NCBI RefSeq assembly: GCF_013166575.1
Contig: NZ_JABKKE010000004.1
Span: forward strand, 62,001-126,000
Length of the DNA: 64,000 nucleotides
DNA from: Xylanibacter rodentium
Lineage (GTDB): Bacteria; Bacteroidota; Bacteroidia; Bacteroidales; Bacteroidaceae
Direction: 5' to 3'
Positions 1 to 10,101 of this stretch are shown here, in pieces. The notes under the pieces were generated by a model. It did not search any database. It had not been told where the DNA came from and saw only the letters and a program-made list of their open reading frames with translations. A program made the translations under genes and the position numbers. The first letter of the stretch is position 1, and the number at the start of each line of letters is the position of its first letter.

Positions 1-389
1 TCAGGCTTGATGGCTGTAACCGAACCGGTAAGGTCATTCTTTTTCGCCTGGCCATAACCGATGACAACAACTTCGTTCAATGCATTGGTGTCATCGCTCA
101 TGACGATGGCCATGTTGGTAGTAGCTTTTACGGTTTGGGCGGTCATTCCCAAATAGGTGAAAGTCAGTTCTGTACCAGGTGCGGCATTGACGGAGAAGTT
201 ACCGTCGATGTCGGTAATGCCGAGAGGCTTGCCGTTGGCTGTGATGGTAGCACCCATAACGGGCTCACCCGAAGCATCTTTTACTTGTCCCTTGATGGCA
301 TTTGATTGCGCAAAGGAACTTGCAGCAAGGAGAAGACCTCCAGCGAGAGTCAATGTCCTTAGAGGCAATTTGAATTTTACCTGCTTCAT
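1..389 (-). CDS. SusC-like TonB-dependent receptor, N-terminal part (cut by window edge)
   Basis: Reading the minus strand from ATG at 389 gives 129 open codons to the left edge. It starts MKQVKFKLPLRTLTL, followed by a hydrophobic signal peptide ending near SSFAQ. Next is a carboxypeptidase-D-like regulatory domain (IKGQVKDASGEPVMGATI, then GNFSVNAAPGTELTFTYLGM) and the start of the TonB box/plug region (LNEVVVIGYGQAKKNDLTGS). This order is diagnostic of SusC-family outer-membrane receptors, which import oligosaccharides together with a SusD lipoprotein; susD should lie beyond the window. It is divergent from a LacI regulator and a set of starch enzymes, so maltooligosaccharides are the likely substrate. 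Barrel and specificity residues are not visible. Confidence 0.93.
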   Translation of the reverse strand, partial: MKQVKFKLPLRTLTLAGGLLLAASSFAQSNAIKGQVKDASGEPVMGATITANGKPLGITDIDGNFSVNAAPGTELTFTYLGMTAQTVKATTNMAIVMSDDTNALNEVVVIGYGQAKKNDLTGSVTAIKP

Positions 390-474
390 CGTCGTTTTGG
401 TTTTAAGTTAATATTAATTATAGTAATAAATGTTTTAGTTGGCTTTATACCCACATCTTGGACTTTTATAGCTA

Positions 475-482
475 CAAAAGTA
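475..482 (-). promoter_or_regulatory. Bacteroidetes -7 element for the susC-like gene
   Basis: The minus strand reads TACTTTTG, matching the Bacteroidetes -7 consensus TAnnTTTG, about 86 bp upstream of the receptor start. No clear TTG -33 box is seen at the usual spacing. It lies back to back with a second TACTTTTG on the plus strand 43 bp away, giving a divergent promoter pair. Confidence 0.6.
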
Positions 483-525
483 GTTTGTTTTACTATTCCA
501 TGTACTTTTATTGATTAAAATCCGT

Positions 526-533
526 TACTTTTG
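526..533 (+). promoter_or_regulatory. Bacteroidetes -7 element for the LacI-family gene
   Basis: TACTTTTG fits TAnnTTTG. Transcription would start near 540 and leave a leader of about 98 nt before the regulator gene. The start point falls inside the palindromic operator at 537-550. Confidence 0.6.
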
Positions 534-536
534 TAG

Positions 537-550
537 TGCAAACGATTGCA
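537..550. promoter_or_regulatory. LacI/PurR-type operator palindrome
   Basis: TGCAAACGATTGCA is a near-perfect dyad (TGCAAnCGnTTGCA) around a central CG, the standard architecture of LacI/GalR-family operators. It sits directly after the TACTTTTG promoter of the LacI-family gene, so the regulator probably represses itself and may also affect the divergent susC promoter. The assignment to this regulator is inferred from position. Confidence 0.65.
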
Positions 551-637
551 TGATAAAAAGCGGGATATAAGTAAACGAAAGATGGAATATTATCATAATA
601 TTTAATAATTTTGCCAACGTAGTCAAAGCCTCAATCT

Positions 638-1663
638 ATGAGCAAGATAATGCCTAAAACAATGAAAGATATTGCTCGCGACCTCGGCGTATCAGTATCC
701 ACGGTGAGTAGAGCGTTGATGGACAGTCCACGTATCAGTGCTGTCCAGAAGGAACGTATACAGCAGTATGCACGTGAGTACAACTTCTGTCCCAATATGA
801 TAGGTGAAGCATTACGGCATAGCAAAGTGAAGCCGATGAAGGTGATTGGAGTAATCTTGCCTGAAATGGTACATTATTTCTTTATGTCTGTCCTCTCCGG
901 TATTGAGGAAGAAGCCCGCTCGCGCGGATACAGTGTTATGGTGGCTCAGAGCAACGAACGTTATGAAAAGGAGGTGGCCATCTGCAATGATTTCTACAAG
1001 AACAAGGTGTGTGGTATCATTGTGTCGCAAGCGAAAGATACAAAGCAGTATGGTCATTTTCAGAAATTGATGTCAAATGGTATACCGTTGGTTTTCTATG
1101 ACCGTATCTGTACGGGGATAAATTGTTCGCGAGTGGTTGTAGATGACTATATGGGAGCTTATACAGCAGTTTCCCACTTGATTGAATCCGGTTGCAGCCG
1201 TATAGCGTTCTATGGTTCGCCAATGAATATGGAGATATCCAAGAACAGATACAATGGTTATCATGATGCTCTTGTCAAGCATGGACTTAGGGAAAATCCC
1301 GACTGGGTGAAATTATGCGATAATCGTGCTGAGGCTGAGGCATTTACCCCCCCCATTTTGCGGGAGAATCCTCGTCCTGACGCATTCTTTGCCATCAACG
1401 ACGATACGGCTATAGGTATACTTTATACGGCGAAACACATGGGATTTAAAGTGCCTGATGATATCAGTATCTGTGGCTTCACCAATGGCGACCGTTCCAA
1501 AGCCTGCGACCCGCTGCTTACGACAGTGGATCAGAGAGGCACTTTGGTGGGAAAGAAGGCAGCCGACATCTTGATAGGATTGGTGGAAGGCTCTCTTCCG
1601 ATGGATAAAACGGTGCGTGGTATGGTAAGAACCAGCTTGGTGATAAGAGGTACTACGAGATAG
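638..1663 (+). CDS. LacI/GalR-family transcriptional regulator of the starch locus
   Basis: 341 aa. The N-terminal helix-turn-helix reads MKDIARDLGVSVSTVSRAL, a classic LacI DNA-binding motif, followed by a hinge helix region. The sugar-binding periplasmic-like core starts around VIGVILPEMVHYFF and includes the late motif PDAFFAINDDTAIG, also typical. It is divergent from a SusC-type receptor and upstream of maltodextrin enzymes, so it probably senses a maltooligosaccharide or glucose derivative. ATG codons at 638, 650 and 662 are all possible starts; the first is used. A run of eight C residues (1347-1354) lies in the ligand-binding domain and could be a slippage site. The original starch regulator SusR is not a LacI protein, so this locus is wired differently. 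Confidence 0.9.
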   Translation: MSKIMPKTMKDIARDLGVSVSTVSRALMDSPRISAVQKERIQQYAREYNFCPNMIGEALRHSKVKPMKVIGVILPEMVHYFFMSVLSGIEEEARSRGYSVMVAQSNERYEKEVAICNDFYKNKVCGIIVSQAKDTKQYGHFQKLMSNGIPLVFYDRICTGINCSRVVVDDYMGAYTAVSHLIESGCSRIAFYGSPMNMEISKNRYNGYHDALVKHGLRENPDWVKLCDNRAEAEAFTPPILRENPRPDAFFAINDDTAIGILYTAKHMGFKVPDDISICGFTNGDRSKACDPLLTTVDQRGTLVGKKAADILIGLVEGSLPMDKTVRGMVRTSLVIRGTTR

Positions 1664-1753
1664 CGGCTCTTGCTTGGGTGTTTAAAAAATAGCATTTCGG
1701 TGATTGTGAATATATATGATAAGAGACCTGAAACAATAAAATATATAACGATA

Positions 1754-3067
1754 ATGAAACAAAAACCTGATTTACCATTCTGGAAACTCTGGAATTTGAG
1801 TTTCGGCTTCTTTGGAGTACAGATAGCTTATGCTCTGCAGAGTGCGAACATCTCGCGTATTTTCGCAACGTTGGGGGCCGATCCTCACGATTTGAGTTAT
1901 TTCTGGATTCTGCCTCCGCTGATGGGAATCCTTGTGCAGCCCATTGTCGGCACATTCAGCGACAGGACATGGTGCCGTTACGGTCGCCGCATACCTTATC
2001 TGTTTATAGGTGCTGTGGTAGCCGTCATTGTGATGTGCCTCCTGCCCAATGCCGGCTCGTTGGGCCTGGCAGTAGGCGGAGCCATGCTTTTCGGTCTGAT
2101 TGCCCTGATGTTTCTTGACACGAGCATAAATATGGCCATGCAGCCTTTCAAGATGCTGGTGGGTGACATGGTCAATGAAAAACAGAAAGCCAGGGCATAC
2201 GCCATACAGAGTTTTCTCTGCAATGCCGGTTCGGTGGTGGGCTACATTTTCCCGTTCCTCTTCACTTTCTTGGGTATCAAGAATGTGGCAGACAAGGGTG
2301 TGGTGCCAGACTCGGTGATTTGGTCGTTCTATATAGGTGCCGTCATTCTGATTCTGTGTGCCATTTACACCACGATGAATGTGAAGGAGTGGAATCCGCA
2401 GGAATATGCCGAATATAACGGACAGAGCGAAGAGCTGAAGCAAGACACGACGGAAGACAAGGGCGACTGGCTCTCTCTGCTCCGCAAGGCTCCCTCGACA
2501 TTTTGGAAGGTGGGTCTGGTGCAGTTTTTCAGCTGGGCCGCGTTCCTATATCTTTGGAACTATTCCACCGGTGCCATCGCCGAGACCGTTTGGAACACTA
2601 CCGACCCAGGCTCCGAACCGTTTCAGGAAGCCGGCAACTGGGTGGGCATACTCTTTGCCGTACAGGCAATAGGCAGTGTGGCGTGGGCCGTGGTGCTCCC
2701 GATGTTCAAGAATACCAAGGTTGCCTATTCCGTCAGTCTGGTAATCGGCGGTGCGGGTTTCGTCCTGATACCGTTTCTGCACGACCAGTATCTGCAGATT
2801 ATCCCGTTCTTGATGATAGGTGCGGGCTGGGCGGCCATGTTGGCCATGCCATTCACTTTTGTTACCAACGCCTTGCAGGGCTACGGACACATGGGGGCTT
2901 ATCTGGGTCTGTTCAACGGAACAATCTGCATACCGCAGATTGTGGCGGCCGTATGTGGCGGCAGCGTCCTTGGCATTGTAGGCTCCCATCAGAGCAACAT
3001 GATGATTGTGGCAGGTATACTGATGGTCTGCGGTTCGTTGGCAGTGGCCAATATAAAGAATAAATGA
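1754..3067 (+). CDS. MFS sugar transporter (maltose/SLC45-like)
   Basis: 437 aa from the ATG at 1754 (MKQKPDLPFWKLWNLSFGFF); an upstream in-frame start at 1670 would add a non-conserved tail. About 12 hydrophobic segments are visible. The loop after the second segment reads DRTWCRYGRRIPY, the arginine-rich signature of the SLC45/GPH-like branch of the major facilitator superfamily, which carries sucrose or maltose with protons. It starts about 90 bp after the LacI gene and ends 22 bp before malQ, so it is probably the inner-membrane uptake step for maltose or maltodextrins released in the periplasm. The substrate is inferred from context. Confidence 0.85.
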   Translation: MKQKPDLPFWKLWNLSFGFFGVQIAYALQSANISRIFATLGADPHDLSYFWILPPLMGILVQPIVGTFSDRTWCRYGRRIPYLFIGAVVAVIVMCLLPNAGSLGLAVGGAMLFGLIALMFLDTSINMAMQPFKMLVGDMVNEKQKARAYAIQSFLCNAGSVVGYIFPFLFTFLGIKNVADKGVVPDSVIWSFYIGAVILILCAIYTTMNVKEWNPQEYAEYNGQSEELKQDTTEDKGDWLSLLRKAPSTFWKVGLVQFFSWAAFLYLWNYSTGAIAETVWNTTDPGSEPFQEAGNWVGILFAVQAIGSVAWAVVLPMFKNTKVAYSVSLVIGGAGFVLIPFLHDQYLQIIPFLMIGAGWAAMLAMPFTFVTNALQGYGHMGAYLGLFNGTICIPQIVAAVCGGSVLGIVGSHQSNMMIVAGILMVCGSLAVANIKNK

Positions 3068-3089
3068 CAACTAAAATGTAAAAACAGCC

Positions 3090-5768
3090 ATGACAATTCA
3101 ATTCAACATCGACTATAGGACGACTTTCGGTGAGAGTCTCGTCTTGAATATTTGGGAAAGTGGCAGCTTGACAAAGTATCACATGCTGACAAGCGATGGG
3201 GTTCGGTGGAGCCAAACCGTGGCGGTGAAGACTCCGAAGCAGTCATATTCCTATTATTATAGCGTGATGCGTGACGGCAAGGTGAGCAGGTGCGAATGGA
3301 CGGTGGTCATGCACCGTTTGGATATTTCCGCCGGCCGCGCAGACACCTATGTGGTTTATGACAGGTGGCAAACGATGCCGGAGGATGCTTATCTATACAG
3401 TAGCGCCTTTACTGACTGCATCAACCATCAGCAGCCTGCTGTGGTGCAGCCTTCGGAGTTTGTCCGGACTGTGCGCCTGCAGGTGAGAGCACCGCAGCTG
3501 AGAGATGGTGAGGTACTGACGGTGACAGGTGCCGGCAAGGCTTTGGGCGACTGGAACATAGCCCTTGCCGTCAGGATGACGCAACATGTTTACAACGAGT
3601 GGATTGTGGATATCGACGCTGAGGCTTTGGAGGACAGTCGGATGGAATTCAAGTTTGTGGGTTCAGACAGCAAGACGACAGGGAACGAACATTGGGAGAC
3701 GTGCATGAACCGTATCGTCGACCTGCCGGAGATGAAGGCCGGCGAAATGGTGGTATACCATATGGGGCAGGCTTTCTTCACCCATTGCGACCGCAAACTG
3801 GCAGGAACATTGGTGCCTGTGTTCTCGTTGAGAAGCGGTGGCAGTGCCGGCGTGGGTGACTTCGGTGACCTGAAAACTATGATAGACTATGTGGAAAAGA
3901 CCGGTCAGAAGTTGCTCCAGCTCTTGCCCGTTAACGACACTACCATAACTCACACATGGACCGACTCCTATCCGTACAGCTGTATCAGTATCTTCGCTCT
4001 GCATCCGCAGTATGCCGATCTCCGTGCCCTGCCTGAACTTGCCGATGCCAAAGAACGTGCCGAGGCTGAGAAGACGCGTGCCGAGCTCAACGCACTGCCG
4101 CAGATAGACTACGAGCGTGTCAACGACTTCAAGGTGGGCTATCTGCGCAAAGTGTTTGACCAGGAAGGTGAAACGATTATGAAAAGCGTCGGCTTCAAGG
4201 AGTTTTTTAGGGATACAGAGCTGTGGCTTGTGCCCTACGGTCAGTATTGCATGCTGAGAGACAAGTACGGCACGGCCGATTTCTCACGGTGGCCCGATCA
4301 CAATACATGGAACGAGGATGACCGTAAGGCTCTCTGTTCTCCGAGATGTAAGGCGTATAAGGAGGTTTCCTTCTACTACTTCATGCAGTATGTGCTCAAC
4401 ACGCAGATGAAAGAGGCTCATGACTATGCCAAGCAGAAAGGGGTTATTCTGAAGGGCGATATCCCCATCGGTGTCAACCGTTACGGCTGCGACGTGTGGA
4501 TGGAGCCGAAATACTTCAATCTCAACGGACAGGCAGGTGCACCGCCTGATGACTTCTCCGTAAACGGTCAGAACTGGGGGTTCCCCACTTACAACTGGGA
4601 CGAGATGCTGAAGGACGATTGTGCCTGGTGGGTGCGCCGTTTCCAAAACATGTCGAAGTTTTTTGATGCTTACCGCATAGACCATGTGTTGGGCTTCTTC
4701 CGCATATGGGAGATTCCTGTCAATGCCGTACATGGACTGCTGGGACAGTTCTCGCCGGCTTTGGCCATGTCGCGTGAGGAGATAGCGTCATACGGGCTCA
4801 ACTTTCAGGAGGAGCGCTTCACCCAACCGTTCATTACCGACTGGGTGCTTGACCGTGTGTTCCGTGAGCGTGCCGCTGAGGTGCGCGAGAAATATCTTGA
4901 CCGTCTTGACAACGAGCGTTATGCGATGAAACCGGAGGTGGACACGCAGAGAAAGGTGGCGGCTCTCTTTGCCGATGTCACTGAAGAGAAAGAACTTTGG
5001 CTCAGAGACGGACTTTATGCCCTTATCAGTGACGTGCTCTTTGTGCGTGACAGGAAGGACAGCAACATGTTCCACCCGCGTATTTCGGCGCAACTCGATT
5101 TCATTTACGAGTCGCTTTACGACAACGATAAGGCATCGTTCAACCGACTGTATAACGACTACTTCTACCGTCGCAACAACCAGTTCTGGTATAAGGAGGC
5201 CATGAAGAAGATGCCCAAGCTGGTGGAGGCCACACGCATGTTGGTGTGTGCTGAAGACTTGGGTATGGTGCCCGATTGTGTGCCATGGGTGATGAGCGAG
5301 TTGAAGATATTGAGTCTTGAACTGCAGAGCATGCCGAAAGACCCGACGGTGAGATTCGGACATCTGAGCAGCTATCCGTATCGTTCGGTATGTACCATCT
5401 CCAGTCATGACATGCCCACACTGCGCCAGTGGTGGGGCGAGAACTGGGAGCGCACGCAGGACTATTACAACAACATGCTCCACCGGCAGGGAGCTGCTCC
5501 CCATCCGCTGCCTGACTGGTTGGCAAAGGACATCATTTACCGTCATCTTACTTCTCCGTCGATGCTCTGCATCTTGAGCATACAGGACTGGCTGGCCATC
5601 AGCGGGAGGATACGTCTGGTAGATGCCAACGCCGAGCGCATCAACATCCCGGCAAATCCCAAGCACTACTGGCGTTACAGGATGCATCTCAACATAGAGG
5701 ACCTGATGGCAGACAACGATTTCATGGCGGAAATGAAGGAGTTGATGTTGCAGTCGGGGAGATTGTAG
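3090..5768 (+). CDS. malQ: 4-alpha-glucanotransferase, GH77, DPE2-like with two N-terminal starch-binding domains
   Basis: 892 aa, much longer than the roughly 500-690 aa of plain MalQ. Two CBM20-like modules (about residues 1-110 and 130-240, the second containing VTGAGKALGDWNIALAVRM) precede the GH77 catalytic domain. Catalytic signatures are intact: RIDH with nucleophile Asp531, CAEDLG with acid/base Glu722, and SSHDMPTLRQWW with Asp774. This layout matches plant DPE2 (amylomaltase acting on maltose and a glucan acceptor). No signal peptide is seen, so it should be cytoplasmic, disproportionating imported maltose and maltodextrins to release glucose. It lies between the MFS transporter (22 bp upstream) and the GH97 gene (36 bp downstream). 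Confidence 0.95.
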   Translation: MTIQFNIDYRTTFGESLVLNIWESGSLTKYHMLTSDGVRWSQTVAVKTPKQSYSYYYSVMRDGKVSRCEWTVVMHRLDISAGRADTYVVYDRWQTMPEDAYLYSSAFTDCINHQQPAVVQPSEFVRTVRLQVRAPQLRDGEVLTVTGAGKALGDWNIALAVRMTQHVYNEWIVDIDAEALEDSRMEFKFVGSDSKTTGNEHWETCMNRIVDLPEMKAGEMVVYHMGQAFFTHCDRKLAGTLVPVFSLRSGGSAGVGDFGDLKTMIDYVEKTGQKLLQLLPVNDTTITHTWTDSYPYSCISIFALHPQYADLRALPELADAKERAEAEKTRAELNALPQIDYERVNDFKVGYLRKVFDQEGETIMKSVGFKEFFRDTELWLVPYGQYCMLRDKYGTADFSRWPDHNTWNEDDRKALCSPRCKAYKEVSFYYFMQYVLNTQMKEAHDYAKQKGVILKGDIPIGVNRYGCDVWMEPKYFNLNGQAGAPPDDFSVNGQNWGFPTYNWDEMLKDDCAWWVRRFQNMSKFFDAYRIDHVLGFFRIWEIPVNAVHGLLGQFSPALAMSREEIASYGLNFQEERFTQPFITDWVLDRVFRERAAEVREKYLDRLDNERYAMKPEVDTQRKVAALFADVTEEKELWLRDGLYALISDVLFVRDRKDSNMFHPRISAQLDFIYESLYDNDKASFNRLYNDYFYRRNNQFWYKEAMKKMPKLVEATRMLVCAEDLGMVPDCVPWVMSELKILSLELQSMPKDPTVRFGHLSSYPYRSVCTISSHDMPTLRQWWGENWERTQDYYNNMLHRQGAAPHPLPDWLAKDIIYRHLTSPSMLCILSIQDWLAISGRIRLVDANAERINIPANPKHYWRYRMHLNIEDLMADNDFMAEMKELMLQSGRL

Positions 5769-5785
5769 AGAAGAAAATAAAGTAA

Positions 5786-7948
<2,163 letters not shown>

Positions 7949-7970
7949 CAATAAATACAGAGAAAAGAAG

Positions 7971-9923
7971 ATGAATTACATAAACAGAATGATAGCCGTC
8001 GCTTTTGCAGCGGCTATCCTGCCTCAAACCGTTATGGCACAGCAGACATTCAACGAGATAAGCTATTCCGCAGGAGAAACCGTATTCCGGCTTAATGCTC
8101 CTACAGCACAGAAACATAAGGTGCAAGTGCGCATCTACAATGAAGGACAGGGCGGCAAGGCTGTCCAGACTGTCAATATGAAGGTTGTGGGCGCTGACCG
8201 TTGGGAGGTGACGGTAAAGGGGAATCTGGAAGGAAAGTTCTATACCTTCAATATCGGCAGGGGTGAATGTCCCGGTGTCTTTGCCAAGGCGGTGGGCATC
8301 AACGGGCAACGTGGTGCCATCATCGACATGAAGCAGACCGACCCCGAGGGGTGGGAGAACGACAGGCGTCCGGAGGTGAAGAGTCCGGCTGATCTCGTAA
8401 TTTACGAAATGCACTGGCGCGATTTCTCCATCGACGCTTCTTCTGACTTGCAGCATAAGGGAAAGTTCCTGGCTCTGACAGAGCCCAAGGCCATAGAGCA
8501 TTTGAAGAATCTGGGCATCAACGCCATCCACATCCTTCCGTCATTCGACTATGCTTCGGTAGACGAGACCCAATTGACCGTGCCGCAGTATAATTGGGGA
8601 TATGACCCGAAGAACTACAACGTGCCGGAGGGCAGTTATTCTACAGACCCCTTTACGCCGGCCGTGCGCATCAAAGAGTTCAAGCAGATGGTGCAGGCTT
8701 TGCATAAGGCCGGTATAAGGGTGGTTCTCGATGTGGTGTACAATCATACTTTCGACATTAAGAACAGCAACTTCCAGCTGACATATCCCGATGTCTACTA
8801 CAGAAAGACAGCCGACGGCACGTATAGTGACGGCTCCGGATGTGGCAACGAGACCGCTTCGGAGAGACCGCTGATGCGCCAATTCATGTTGGAGAGCGTG
8901 AAATATTGGATTGACGAATACCATATCGACGGTTTCCGTTTCGACTTGATGGGTATTCACGACATTGAGACAATGCTGCAGATACGTGATGCAGTCAACT
9001 GGATAGACCCTTCCATTTATATATATGGTGAGGGATGGAGTGCCGGCACGTGTGCATATCCGCAGGAGAAGTTGGCGATGAAGGCTCGGACATACAGGCT
9101 GAACGGCATAGGTGCTTTCAGCGATGACATGCGTGACGCTCTGCGCGGACCGTTCAGCGATGACACGAAAGGAGCTTTTCTGGCAGGTATCGCCGGTGAG
9201 GAGGAGAGCCTGAAGTTCGGCATTGTGGGTGGCATTGCCCATCCGCAGGTGGACATGACGAAGGTGAACTACGACAAAAAGCCTTGGACAGCCCAACCAA
9301 CCCAGCATATAAGCTATGTGAGCTGCCACGACGATATGTGTCTTGTTGACCGCTTGAAGGCCAGCGTACCTGGCTTGCAGGATAATTCGAAGCCCGAGTA
9401 TCTGCGTATGGCAGAGTTGATACGCCTTGACCTGTTGGCCCAGACGGCTGTGTTTACGTCGCAGGGTGTTCCCCTCATCCTCAGTGGCGAGGAGATGCTC
9501 CGCGACAAGAAAGGTGTACATAACAGCTTCAATTCTCCCGACAGTATCAACTGCCTTGACTGGGATAACCTGAAGAGATATCCGCAGGTGTTCGACTATT
9601 ACAGCCGTCTAATCCGGTTGCGCAAGAACCATCCGGCTTTCCGTCTGGCTGAGGCTGACAAGGTGCGACGTCATCTGGAGTTCCTGAAAACGGAGGATTG
9701 TCTCGTGGCTTTCCAACTGAAAGACCTGAAGGGCATAGACTCCTGCAAGCGCATTGTTGTTGTGTTGAATGGTAACAAGTCTGCCAAGACGGTCAATGTA
9801 CCCCAAGGCAGTTATACCATCGTTTGCAACAATGCTGTCATCAATGAGGAGGGCATGGGTACGATGGAAGGCAGCCGCGTACAGGTGGATGCACAGTCGG
9901 CATTGATTCTCTTCGAGAAATGA
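7971..9923 (+). CDS. type I pullulanase-like GH13 enzyme
   Basis: 650 aa with an N-terminal signal peptide (AAAILPQTVMAQQ). The N-terminal CBM48-like domain is followed by YNWGYDPKNYNVPEGSYSTDP; the YNWGYDP heptapeptide is the signature of type I pullulanases. GH13 catalytic residues are present: Asp325 in GFRFDLMG, Glu354 in IYGEGW, and Asp454 in SCHDDM. It should cleave alpha-1,6 branches in pullulan- or amylopectin-derived oligosaccharides in the periplasm. It begins 22 bp after susB. A 178 bp gap with repeat sequence separates it from the next GH13 gene. The transition-state region reads HDDMCLVDR, a common pullulanase variant. Confidence 0.92.
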   Translation: MNYINRMIAVAFAAAILPQTVMAQQTFNEISYSAGETVFRLNAPTAQKHKVQVRIYNEGQGGKAVQTVNMKVVGADRWEVTVKGNLEGKFYTFNIGRGECPGVFAKAVGINGQRGAIIDMKQTDPEGWENDRRPEVKSPADLVIYEMHWRDFSIDASSDLQHKGKFLALTEPKAIEHLKNLGINAIHILPSFDYASVDETQLTVPQYNWGYDPKNYNVPEGSYSTDPFTPAVRIKEFKQMVQALHKAGIRVVLDVVYNHTFDIKNSNFQLTYPDVYYRKTADGTYSDGSGCGNETASERPLMRQFMLESVKYWIDEYHIDGFRFDLMGIHDIETMLQIRDAVNWIDPSIYIYGEGWSAGTCAYPQEKLAMKARTYRLNGIGAFSDDMRDALRGPFSDDTKGAFLAGIAGEEESLKFGIVGGIAHPQVDMTKVNYDKKPWTAQPTQHISYVSCHDDMCLVDRLKASVPGLQDNSKPEYLRMAELIRLDLLAQTAVFTSQGVPLILSGEEMLRDKKGVHNSFNSPDSINCLDWDNLKRYPQVFDYYSRLIRLRKNHPAFRLAEADKVRRHLEFLKTEDCLVAFQLKDLKGIDSCKRIVVVLNGNKSAKTVNVPQGSYTIVCNNAVINEEGMGTMEGSRVQVDAQSALILFEK

Positions 9924-9937
9924 GTTACTGATTTATC

Positions 9938-9999
9938 GGGGGGGGTAAAGGAGTTAACGGGAGTTATCGCTCCCTGAGGTCGCTCAGGAGTTAAAGACA
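9938..9999 (+). repeat. GGAGTTA-type hairpin repeat between pullulanase and susA
   Basis: After a run of eight G (9938-9945) come GGAGTTAACGGGAGTTATCG and CAGGAGTTAAAGACAA, the same sequence blocks that form the arms of the large inverted repeat at 43131-43288. Two local hairpins are visible: GGGAG/CTCCC (9959-9963 with 9970-9974) and CTGAG/CTCAG (9974-9978 with 9983-9987). The element fills much of an otherwise empty 178 bp gap and may attenuate or process the operon transcript. Confidence 0.65.
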
Positions 10000-10101
10000 A
10001 ATGCTTTTTATTAAGGAATTAAAGAGAGTTGTTGTTCCGTAAGGAGTTATTGCGACTGCATAAAAACAACGATTCATAAACGTATCAATTATATTTATAT
10101 A

